DNA of 9,343 nt from CAG-877 sp963589235 (GCA_963589235.1 CAVAJX010000059.1:1-9343); one strand, 5' to 3'. Positions 1 through 6,500 are shown, numbered from the stretch's first letter. A program made the numbers and translations. The notes: generated by a model from the letters alone, not told the origin.

Positions 1-51
1 AATTCATTTATCATTAGTTTTTGGTTCCACCAACACTATTTGACATTGAAC
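1..51. mobile_element. Possible outer end of an ISL3-family insertion sequence (partial)
   Basis: Read on the minus strand from base 51, the sequence begins GGTTCAATGTCAAATAGTG. From memory, ISL3-family terminal repeats have a similar form: a GGYTC start, then TGTCAAWT and AGTG. No open reading frame of useful length is present: + frames run to stops at 41-43 and 64-66. The element would lie to the left of the window, with its end near base 51 and the 8-bp target duplication typical of the family just after it. The other end and the transposase are outside the window, so this rests on the terminal motif alone. Confidence 0.35.
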
Positions 52-106
52 CTCATAATCAATTAAAAAAATTATGATTTTTTATTATATTTTATTAGTT
101 TTGTAG

Positions 107-112
107 TATAAT
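107..112 (+). promoter_or_regulatory. -10 box for the small RNA locus
   Basis: A perfect TATAAT lies at 107-112 on the + strand. No good -35 is visible: the best 6-mers at the right distance are weak, such as TTATAT at 85-90. Transcription would start near 118-120, directly in front of the hairpins and terminator of the small RNA. No + strand gene follows for about 6 kb, so the promoter most likely serves a non-coding transcript. Confidence 0.5.
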
Positions 113-117
113 GATTA

Positions 118-233
118 TAGGAATTAACCTTATAGGAAATTTCCAAATGTGTCTAACTATGGCACCAGATTGATAGATAACTCGGAAATTAACCTCTGAG
201 TGCAACGCTAACTAGAAATAGTTAGTTTTTTTT
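118..233 (+). ncRNA. Unrecognised small structured RNA (about 115 nt)
   Basis: This + strand segment has a -10 box just upstream, several hairpins, and ends in a strong intrinsic terminator, with no reading frame of note inside. Visible structure: TATAGG (116-121) pairs imperfectly with CCTTATA (128-134); GGAAATTTCC at 135-144 is a palindrome; CTCGGA (181-186) pairs with TCTGAG (195-200) around an AATTAACC loop. CTAACTAT at 153-160 is exactly complementary to ATAGTTAG at 218-225, which is also the 3' arm of the terminator. It could therefore close a long-range stem or compete with the terminator. A GGAA(A)TT motif occurs three times. I could not match it to tmRNA, 6S, SRP RNA, a T-box or a riboswitch class I know. 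The downstream genes are on the other strand, so it looks like a stand-alone RNA rather than a leader. Confidence 0.5.
208..233 (+). terminator. Intrinsic terminator of the small RNA
   Basis: CTAACTA (208-214) and TAGTTAG (219-225) form a perfect 7-bp stem capped by a GAAA tetraloop and followed by eight T residues (226-233). Orientation and T-tract are correct for + strand termination. Confidence 0.75.
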
Positions 234-269
234 GTGCAATTTGGCACATAAAAAGATTAGTTGTATTTC

Positions 270-306
270 AAACTAAGAACTTTCGTAATTTGAAAGTTCT
301 TAGTTT
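270..306 (-). terminator. Terminator hairpin at the end of the type VII operon
   Basis: Bases 270-284 and 292-306 form a perfect 15-bp inverted repeat with a 7-nt loop, centred just past the last gene of the minus-strand operon. The stem includes that gene's stop codon (300-302) and its last Asn codon. After the stem the minus strand continues T-G-A-A-A, so its T-tract is poor. On the + strand the arm runs into TTTTTT (304-309), so the hairpin may also stop + strand read-through from the small RNA. It is best called a bidirectional terminator, given here on the operon's strand. Confidence 0.6.
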
Positions 307-512
307 TTTAAATCAATTAGTCCTTGAAGAGCTTTATCAGCTGCTTTTTCTAATTCAATAGTATTTTCTATAAATTTAGCATAGTCTACTACTATATCTA
401 CAAACTCTAATAGTTGAGGAGCATCTTTTCCTTGTGCTAGTTTCCTAATTATTTCGGCATTTTTGTTTAATTCTAAAGCTACTTGGTCTATACTTATAGA
501 TTCATTAGCCAT
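300..512 (-). CDS. Small helical protein, last gene of the T7SS operon (70 aa)
   Basis: The family is not recognised. The 70-residue acidic product is predicted to be two helices, about residues 8-26 and 32-66, separated by a QGKDAP turn. It has no signal peptide, no membrane segment, no cysteine and no tryptophan. The outline is that of a shortened ESAT-6/WXG100 hairpin without the WXG motif. The ATG (510-512) lies inside the end of the upstream gene and overlaps it by 8 nt. A strong GGAGGAG (520-526) sits 7 nt before it, within the upstream coding sequence, so translation is probably coupled. Position and coupling suggest a partner of the preceding small protein, either a co-secreted heterodimer mate or a small T7SS targeting factor. 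That is inference from context. It is very likely a real gene, with unknown function. Confidence 0.7.
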   Translation of the reverse strand: MANESISIDQVALELNKNAEIIRKLAQGKDAPQLLEFVDIVVDYAKFIENTIELEKAADKALQGLIDLKN

Positions 513-708
513 TACCTAACTCCTCCATTCCATTTGATGTTTTTTTATTTGAATCAAATATATTAGCATTATTGATTACAACTTGTTTATAAGTTTCTAA
601 ATTGTCCAGATAACTAATATTGTCTTGATCTGTCCATACTGTTTTCATCATTTCTAAGTAGCTATATATTTTATTAACAGCATCGACGTATTGTTCATAT
701 TCTGTCAT
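505..708 (-). CDS. Miniature WXG100-like helical protein (67 aa)
   Basis: This 67-residue protein has helix-turn-helix character: helix 1 about residues 2-24, a turn at W25-T26-D27, helix 2 about 30-50, then a polar Ser/Asn/Gly-rich tail. WXG100 (EsxA/ESAT-6-like) substrates of type VII secretion are normally about 100 residues, with W-x-G in the turn near residue 40. Here the Trp is kept, Gly is replaced by Asp, and helix 1 is about 15 residues shorter. I therefore call it WXG100-like, not a proven member. The ATG (706-708) follows GGAGGT (713-718), which shares a base with the upstream stop codon. The downstream gene overlaps its last 8 nt. A position directly after EssC and YukD supports a role as secreted substrate or accessory helix-hairpin protein. 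Alternatives are a T7SS chaperone-like small protein or an unrelated hypothetical. Confidence 0.65.
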   Translation of the reverse strand: MTEYEQYVDAVNKIYSYLEMMKTVWTDQDNISYLDNLETYKQVVINNANIFDSNKKTSNGMEELGNG

Positions 709-717
709 ATGTACCTC

Positions 718-975
718 CTATACTAAAATTATTCTTGATCCATTTTTTAAATCAGTATCTTTCACTGTTTGATTTACATCATAAACTTGTCCAGTATCTT
801 TACTATAAAAGTTAGTTTCTGAACTAATGACATAATCATTTTCTGTTATTTCTAATAGACCTTCTTCTATTAATTTTTTAATTGTTCCAACTTTTTTATT
901 AATTGGAATATATAGATCATATTTTTTTTCTATTAGAGGAATATATAAACATATTAATATTTTATTTTTATTCAT
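718..975 (-). CDS. YukD/EsaB-like ubiquitin-fold protein of type VII secretion
   Basis: The 85-residue product has the layout of the YukD family: an opening strand (KILICLYIP), a YDLYIP segment about residues 19-24, a helix KKVGTIKKLIEEGL, and a closing DLKNGSRIILV strand resembling the NG-x-x-L-I-L end of the family. YukD (Bacillus) and EsaB (Staphylococcus) are cytoplasmic ubiquitin-like parts of T7SSb. They are not conjugated to other proteins and are needed for normal secretion. Length fits the usual ~80 residues. The ATG (973-975) lies 9 nt after the EssC stop, with GGAGGT (980-985) sharing one base with that TAG. The next gene starts 9 nt after this one by the same arrangement. Family assignment rests on sequence pattern and on adjacency to EssC. 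Confidence 0.8.
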   Translation of the reverse strand: MNKNKILICLYIPLIEKKYDLYIPINKKVGTIKKLIEEGLLEITENDYVISSETNFYSKDTGQVYDVNQTVKDTDLKNGSRIILV

Positions 976-984
976 AATTACCTC

Positions 985-3900
985 CTACTCATCTGAAAGG
1001 AACTTAGTAACTGCGGCTTTTCCTTTTGTTACTACATATCCAAAGTTTGGTTCTAGTTCGGCTCTTAATAGACGGGAATTTGTAGTTACTTTTAGTGTAA
1101 ATTGATTACTAATTCCATTTCCTATCCAGATTCCTTCAGATAGGTCAACATTTGTCTTAAACCAAGCTTCATAATTAAGGGATTTAATATTATCTATTGT
1201 TTCTACAATAATAAATTTGATTGTTCCTAATTTGGTAGCTTCATTTAAGTTAGTTGTAAACTCACCCTTTTTAACAGCATCCATTTTTGATAGAAGTGTA
1301 CTTATGCCAGTTATTATACAAATTACAGGGTCTTCAGTATTTTCAACTTGTTTAGTATACAGAGCTGTTGTTATTTCTTCTACACCTTTTGTACAATTTC
1401 CATGGTCGTAAGTAACATCTTTTGGTGGATTATCGGATAATATACTAAGTGCATCTAACATAATACATTTACTACTTGGTATTTTTAAAAGCATACCGGA
1501 TAGTCCTGTTAAGAATGATTGTAAAGATGTAATATCTTCGCCTGTAATTACGTAAATACCATTCTTTAAACTGATACTTGCTATCTCTAGAGTTTCCTTT
1601 TGTACACCAACTGGAATTGCTAATAAGCCACGTAATGCTGGTAATAAGTATTCTTGAGTAACTGTTTCTGGTAATACAGGTATTTTCTTAGCTTTATATT
1701 CACAGATTTTATTTAGCTTATTACAAATAACTCTGATGTAATCAATCATTTTTTCTTCTTTAAATGAGTATGCAGTTTGGAATTCGAAGATACCATCTAA
1801 GTCTACTAGGCCTCGACCAAATCCTTTTGATGGTTCTTTTTTGCGTACTCCAGCAAGAACGCTAGCATAATCAGAAGGGTCATTAAATTGTAAAACAATA
1901 TTTTGTGCGAAGTTTTGACGTAGACGATATCTAATAGTATTAGGTCCATTCGTTGTTAGAACGAAGACAATACCATATTTTAAACATTCTCTGGTTATTT
2001 GTCCTAGAACATCTTCATAGTCAGGATATAATTCAAGGAATCCTTCGACATTGTTTATCGCAACAACAATTAATGGCATTTGTTTTCCACCATGGTTTAT
2101 ATAAAAATCAAATGATCCATTGTAGTCTACAAATATTTTCTTTCTTTCATCCATTATTTGAGCAATTAGTTTAAATAAATTAGCTATTTTTTCACTTTCT
2201 CCAGATAATAATACTTCGCCAATATGTGGAGCATTTCTAAACATTGTTAAAGTTTCTGCACCAAAGTCTAGAAGATAGAAATTAACTTCTGAAGAATCAT
2301 GTGTAGTTATGGCAGAATATATAATTGTTGATAACATTAATTCTTTACCTGAACCTGTTGAACCATAGATTATAGAGTTTCCACCTGATGATAAAGGTAG
2401 TGTTAAAACATTTTGTCTTTGGTTATCTGGATCATCATATTCTCCTATAATTGGATTGATACTGTTCTTTTTTGCTTGATAGCTATATTTAGCTTTTAAG
2501 TCTTCAACATATATATAATTTGGAATTCTATCTAGCCATAATTGTGGAATACTAACTGATGTTTGTTTTGCTTCTTCAACTATGTATTTAATAATATTTG
2601 TTATTTCTTCACCTTTAGATGCAACTTGAACTTCATTTTGTTTATTGTCTAGGCTCTTGATACTGTTACCAGTATTATCAATGAAGTTAATACTTTGATC
2701 TACTTTTTTCTTTCTTTTTTCAGCTGGATAATATTGTGCTCCTGCCCAAGCAGCTTGTCCTTGAGCAAATAATTCATTATAACCAACTTGTAAGAAGAAA
2801 CGTCCGGCATTTTTTAATGAAGCAGCATCTGGACATTTAATCATATCCATACTGTCTGATTTATCTTGTACTTTTAAGCAGACACGGAACTTAGAGTTTG
2901 ACCAGATTTGATCATTAACTACTCCGGCAGGTTTTTGTGTTGCTAGAATAAGATGGACACCTAAAGAACGACCGATACGTGCTGTTGATATTAATTGGTC
3001 CATAAATTCTGGTCTTTGGTCTTTTAATTCAGCAAACTCATCAGAAATGATGAACAAATGTGATATAGGTCTATCTACTAAACCTTTTCTATATAAAGCT
3101 TGATATTTATAAATATCTATTGTACTTTCATCTAATTTATCTCTAGCTTCATTGAACATTCTTTGTCTTTTACGAAGTTCACTTTGAATTGAAGCTAATG
3201 AACGATTCATTTCAACGGTATCTAAGTTTGTTATAGTACCAGCTAAGTGTGGCAATTTCATACCAGTTTCTTTATTTTGGAATACTCCGGCTAAACCTCC
3301 ACCTTTGTAATCGATAAGTACAAATGATACTTCGTAAGGGTGATAGTTTATTGCCATGGATAAGATATAGGTAATTATAAATTCTGATTTACCAGAACCA
3401 GTCATACCAGCAATTAGGCCATGTGGTCCATGAGCTTTTTCATGTAAATCCAATTTAAATAGTTCACCTGTTTTATCTACACCAACTGGTGTTTGAAGTG
3501 TTTTTGTTGGGTCATTTGATTTCCAACGATTTAGAATATTTAATTGTTCGATCATTCCGACATTGTACATTTCTAGGAAAGTTAGACTCATTGGAAGAAC
3601 TTGATTTTCCTTAGCAATATCTATTGGAATGTTTGCTAGAATTTTACAGCATTCATACATATTTAAAGTAGGATCAACATCTGCAACAAACTCTTTTTGT
3701 TTATTTGATACTAACTCATTTTCGAATACTCCTGACTTTTTATCACCAATGCTTATGAAAGTTTTACATTCATTTGGTAAGTTAACTAATCTTGGACTTA
3801 TAACTAATAAACTAAATCCAACGTTTAATTCTAGTCCTGAAACATCTTTTACAAGTTCTACATCACGAACTGATTTAAAGTCATCAGTAATTATTATGTA

Positions 3901-5559
3901 GTAAGGTTTATATTTTTTGTAGTCAACATTATTTAATTCTTGGCCTTCAGAAACATCTTTGTATTTTCTAGCTTGTAATTCTTGTTCTAAGGCTAATGAT
4001 ATTTCTTTTGCTTCATCTATACTTGTAGCGAAATATCTAGTTGTTCTGTCGTTACTCCAACAATGTGGACAGATTTTTAAGTATTCCCATTTACTAGCAT
4101 TTTTTTCGTTTGTTAGTAAAACTATTTTTAAATCTTCATAACTGTGATATGTAATCATTTGAAGAATTAGACCTTCTATGAATTGTTGTTTGTTTTCAGC
4201 TGTACCAATGATAGCTGAAATGTTCTTTTCTACAAATGAAATTGATATTGGAACGTTTTCTAGCATTCTAGACTCTGCACCTAATTTGTATACTTCTTGA
4301 AGAAGGTTATCAGAATCTATTGAGAAGTGTTCTTGTGGAAAGTTTATAGTTCCGGCTAATTCAGTTGAACCAATTCCTAATCTTAAGTCTAGAAAATCTG
4401 CCTGATCTATTTCCCTTTCCCAAAGATTTCTTTTCTTATTATATATAATTTCTTTTGTTTCTTGTATTGGAAGGTAATTATCAACTAATATTTGACGTTG
4501 AGTTTTCATTGCCTCTTGTATTTCAGTTCTTTTAGAATTAATATATTGAGCATACATTTCTTGGCGTGTTTGTTCTTTTTTAATATTTTGTTTCTTTTGA
4601 TACATCTTGGTTAGACTTGGCCATAAAATCATTGTTGAAAGCATCACACCGGTAGTAATTAATGATGGCGCCGCTGTTTTAAGATCCTGTGAACCATCAG
4701 CAAGCCCTTGAATAGCAGTTATACCTGAGGCTGCAGACATCATTGACATTGATAGCATCGGACCAACGGTATATATTAAAGGTGTTTTATCTTCTTCTGT
4801 TTTTCCAGGTGGAGTATCAATACTAACATTTATAGGTTCAATTTTTGTTTTAAATCTTGGAGCACGATAAAAATAATCATCTTCTTTGTAGAACTCAACA
4901 TTCTCCTCATCCGGATTATCCATTTCAGTTTGATTCTGTATCCAAGGGTGATCTGGCTCTAAAACTCTTTGATCATAGTTTACTAAATTACTTATTCTGT
5001 TAATAATAAGTGAGTCTTTTAAAACTATTATTTTAAGACCCATGATGAAAACAATATCACCATATTCTAATGGTTTTGAAGTTACGGCTTCATTATTTGC
5101 ATAAGTACCATACTTACTATTTAAGTCTTGAACTACCCAGCCACCTTTATTGTATATTAACCTAGTTTGTTGTCTTGATACCAATGGGTAGTTGTAACAA
5201 ATTGTTGACTGTGGGTCATTACCAATGATTAGTTCACAGTCTCCTCTTAAATGAAGACGATTTATATTTGGTTCAATTGATGGAGAACAATATAATATAA
5301 CGTATTCATTATCAGTATTTATTTTCAAGAAGAAAAGACTATATTCATTTAATATAGCTGATTCTATTTCATTCTCACCTAACATAATTTTTGTTTCAAA
5401 GTCACTTTTGATTTTCCAATGACCTTCAAACTCTTCTACATTGATTAGATTTCTAGTGTTTCCTAAATAATCATTATCAGTTATCCAATAGTTTCCGGCT
5501 ATTTTAGTTGGTAGTGTAAAGTTGTATATTTTAGTCTTTTTGATTAATCGAACTATCAC
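985..5559 (-). CDS. essC: EssC-type FHA/FtsK-SpoIIIE ATPase of type VII secretion
   Basis: This 1524-residue membrane ATPase is the expected motor and substrate receptor of a T7SSb system. In order: a degenerate FHA-like N-terminal part (about 1-90); an FHA domain (about 100-175) with VSRQQ at 127-131 and L-N-S-x-x-G-T at 146-152; two hydrophobic segments (about 261-285 and 298-316); a charged, probably coiled segment (318-350); then three FtsK/SpoIIIE-like domains. D1 has an intact Walker A, GMTGSGKS (718-725, K724), and Walker B ending D840-E841. D2 has GSTGSGKE (1066-1073), with Glu where Ser/Thr is usual, and an N1169-N1170 pair at the Walker B acid. D3 has GEDITSLQ near 1340 and no P-loop Lys. 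The start is GTG (5557-5559), with AGAGGG (5569-5574) 9 nt upstream; no in-frame ATG is better placed. Length matches typical EssC (~1480-1500). Confidence 0.95.
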   Translation of the reverse strand: MIVRLIKKTKIYNFTLPTKIAGNYWITDNDYLGNTRNLINVEEFEGHWKIKSDFETKIMLGENEIESAILNEYSLFFLKINTDNEYVILYCSPSIEPNINRLHLRGDCELIIGNDPQSTICYNYPLVSRQQTRLIYNKGGWVVQDLNSKYGTYANNEAVTSKPLEYGDIVFIMGLKIIVLKDSLIINRISNLVNYDQRVLEPDHPWIQNQTEMDNPDEENVEFYKEDDYFYRAPRFKTKIEPINVSIDTPPGKTEEDKTPLIYTVGPMLSMSMMSAASGITAIQGLADGSQDLKTAAPSLITTGVMLSTMILWPSLTKMYQKKQNIKKEQTRQEMYAQYINSKRTEIQEAMKTQRQILVDNYLPIQETKEIIYNKKRNLWEREIDQADFLDLRLGIGSTELAGTINFPQEHFSIDSDNLLQEVYKLGAESRMLENVPISISFVEKNISAIIGTAENKQQFIEGLILQMITYHSYEDLKIVLLTNEKNASKWEYLKICPHCWSNDRTTRYFATSIDEAKEISLALEQELQARKYKDVSEGQELNNVDYKKYKPYYIIITDDFKSVRDVELVKDVSGLELNVGFSLLVISPRLVNLPNECKTFISIGDKKSGVFENELVSNKQKEFVADVDPTLNMYECCKILANIPIDIAKENQVLPMSLTFLEMYNVGMIEQLNILNRWKSNDPTKTLQTPVGVDKTGELFKLDLHEKAHGPHGLIAGMTGSGKSEFIITYILSMAINYHPYEVSFVLIDYKGGGLAGVFQNKETGMKLPHLAGTITNLDTVEMNRSLASIQSELRKRQRMFNEARDKLDESTIDIYKYQALYRKGLVDRPISHLFIISDEFAELKDQRPEFMDQLISTARIGRSLGVHLILATQKPAGVVNDQIWSNSKFRVCLKVQDKSDSMDMIKCPDAASLKNAGRFFLQVGYNELFAQGQAAWAGAQYYPAEKRKKKVDQSINFIDNTGNSIKSLDNKQNEVQVASKGEEITNIIKYIVEEAKQTSVSIPQLWLDRIPNYIYVEDLKAKYSYQAKKNSINPIIGEYDDPDNQRQNVLTLPLSSGGNSIIYGSTGSGKELMLSTIIYSAITTHDSSEVNFYLLDFGAETLTMFRNAPHIGEVLLSGESEKIANLFKLIAQIMDERKKIFVDYNGSFDFYINHGGKQMPLIVVAINNVEGFLELYPDYEDVLGQITRECLKYGIVFVLTTNGPNTIRYRLRQNFAQNIVLQFNDPSDYASVLAGVRKKEPSKGFGRGLVDLDGIFEFQTAYSFKEEKMIDYIRVICNKLNKICEYKAKKIPVLPETVTQEYLLPALRGLLAIPVGVQKETLEIASISLKNGIYVITGEDITSLQSFLTGLSGMLLKIPSSKCIMLDALSILSDNPPKDVTYDHGNCTKGVEEITTALYTKQVENTEDPVICIITGISTLLSKMDAVKKGEFTTNLNEATKLGTIKFIIVETIDNIKSLNYEAWFKTNVDLSEGIWIGNGISNQFTLKVTTNSRLLRAELEPNFGYVVTKGKAAVTKFLSDE

Positions 5560-5591
5560 TAGAAATCACCCTCTTATTCTTTATACTCTAT

Positions 5592-5636
5592 GCTAATTAT
5601 AGCTTGAATTCAAGTTTTTTACAATAGATAATTAGC
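5592..5636 (-). promoter_or_regulatory. Nested palindromes over the EssC promoter, candidate operator
   Basis: GCTAATTAT (5592-5600) and ATAATTAGC (5628-5636) are perfect 9-bp inverted arms that bracket the core promoter. One arm overlaps the -10 box and the other lies just upstream of the -35. Inside, CTTGAATTCAAG (5603-5614) is a perfect 12-bp palindrome sitting in the spacer. No T-tract follows on either strand, so a terminator is unlikely. A dimeric repressor bound in the spacer would block RNA polymerase. The regulator is not identified. Confidence 0.4.
5596..5624 (-). promoter_or_regulatory. Sigma-A-type promoter of the type VII operon
   Basis: On the minus strand, TTGTAA (5619-5624) is followed after exactly 17 bases by a perfect TATAAT (5596-5601). 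Transcription would start near 5589, giving a leader of about 30 nt before the GTG of essC at 5559. It is the only good promoter seen in the 115-base gap after the amidase gene. Confidence 0.7.
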
Positions 5637-5674
5637 TTTATTAGGGTGTTTTTTGTAGTTTGATGTTTATTTAA

Positions 5675-6355
5675 CTAGAGAAGTTTGAAGGTACTTATTT
5701 CTTTTAAGTATGATTTGATGCCAGAGGTTATAGTTTTGCTGAGTTTTTCTTGATAGTCTGGATTAAGTAATTGTGTCCTTTCGGAATAGTTTGATAAATA
5801 ACCTGTTTCAACTAGTACTCCAGGTACAGTTGTATTACTATACATATATAAATCTGTTTTTTTAACAGTTCTTGTACTATTTAGTTCATTTTGAAATTCT
5901 TTCATAATACAGTCAGCTAGGATTTTATTATTTTCATTTATAGGATTATATAGTACTTCTGCACCTTTATATGATGGATTATCGTACCAGTTGATATGAA
6001 TTGAAATATATAAGTCACTGTTGTTCTTTTTTATAAGAAGAAGGCGGCGATACAGGTCTCCTCTTTTCTTTTTGGAATCATATATTGAAGAAAGATCTAC
6101 ATCTGCAGTTCTTGTCATGTATACAGTCGCACCATTACTTGCTAGTTCTTTTTCTAGCTTTTTAGCAATTTCTAGATTAATATCCTTTTCATATATTTTT
6201 CCGTATGTTGTTCCTGGGTCTCTTCCGCCATGTCCGGCATCAACAGTTATAGTTATTCCTGATAAAGATAGAGTTTTAGCAGAAATAACTTGTGCCGATA
6301 ATATAAGAAGAATAAGAGTTATTATAATAATAGTTCTGATTTTGTTTTTTAACAT
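5675..6355 (-). CDS. CwlD-like N-acetylmuramoyl-L-alanine amidase (Amidase_3)
   Basis: This zinc hydrolase is expected to cut the bond between N-acetylmuramic acid and L-Ala of peptidoglycan, outside the membrane. The 226-residue protein starts with a basic stretch (MLKNKIR) and a hydrophobic run (8-22) ending near AQVISAKT, either a signal peptide or an uncleaved anchor. The catalytic domain (33-216) keeps the Amidase_3 zinc ligands and acid: H42 (DAGHGG), E56 (YEKD), H120 (SIHIN) and E183 (VETGYLSN). There is no wall-binding domain, and the size fits CwlD (about 235 aa) better than large autolysins. The ATG (6353-6355) follows AGGTG by 5 nt. It ends 115 bp before essC on the same strand without a clear terminator, so some read-through into the T7SS operon is possible. 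CwlD is known from spore cortex formation; sporulation is not shown here, and a general wall role or help for T7SS assembly are alternatives. Confidence 0.9.
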   Translation of the reverse strand: MLKNKIRTIIIITLILLILSAQVISAKTLSLSGITITVDAGHGGRDPGTTYGKIYEKDINLEIAKKLEKELASNGATVYMTRTADVDLSSIYDSKKKRGDLYRRLLLIKKNNSDLYISIHINWYDNPSYKGAEVLYNPINENNKILADCIMKEFQNELNSTRTVKKTDLYMYSNTTVPGVLVETGYLSNYSERTQLLNPDYQEKLSKTITSGIKSYLKEISTFKLL

Positions 6356-6385
6356 ACTTTCACCTATTAATATTTATGTTTTATG

Positions 6386-6420
6386 AAAAAAACTAATTAT
6401 AATTTTGTATTACAATTAGT
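6386..6420 (-). terminator. Terminator-like hairpin upstream of the amidase gene
   Basis: On the minus strand, bases 6420-6409 and 6403-6392 pair over 12 bp (one G-U) around a 5-nt loop, followed by a run of T (6391-6386). It points towards the amidase ATG, about 30 nt away. Either it ends a transcript coming from the right, or it acts as an attenuator in the amidase leader. The 3' arm also contains TATAAT (6396-6401), so part of it could instead be the amidase -10 box, with only weak -35 candidates. Confidence 0.5.
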
Positions 6421-6500
6421 TACTTAATTTAGATAAATATAAAATTTCTAAAATATCTATTATTTTTATAAAAAAAAATAAATGTTTTAGTTTTGTAATA

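Noticed and set aside
19..66. Minus-strand frame IDYEVQCQIVLVEPKTNDK near the left edge as a small gene.
   Set aside because: It has no start codon or ribosome binding site, and the region is better explained by an insertion-sequence end or intergenic DNA.
158..170. TGGCACC as a T-box riboswitch motif.
   Set aside because: The rest of the T-box sequence is missing, the terminator is too far away, and no + strand gene follows it.
153..233. Resemblance of the small RNA to a Cas9 tracrRNA (TAGAAATAG loop and GGCACC).
   Set aside because: The likeness is a few short words, the order differs from known tracrRNAs, and there is no CRISPR array, anti-repeat or cas gene in the window.
1217..4141. 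Several + strand reading frames of 60-90 codons inside the essC gene.
   Set aside because: They lie antisense to a clear, conserved coding sequence, have no ribosome binding sites of note, and encode no recognisable protein.
5592..5636. Inverted repeat downstream of the amidase gene as its terminator.
   Set aside because: The arms are 27 nt apart and no T-tract follows on either strand, while a clear promoter lies between them.
6021..6386. A 121-codon + strand reading frame opposite the amidase gene.
   Set aside because: It is antisense to the catalytic domain of a clear amidase. Its hydrophobic runs simply mirror the amidase signal segment.
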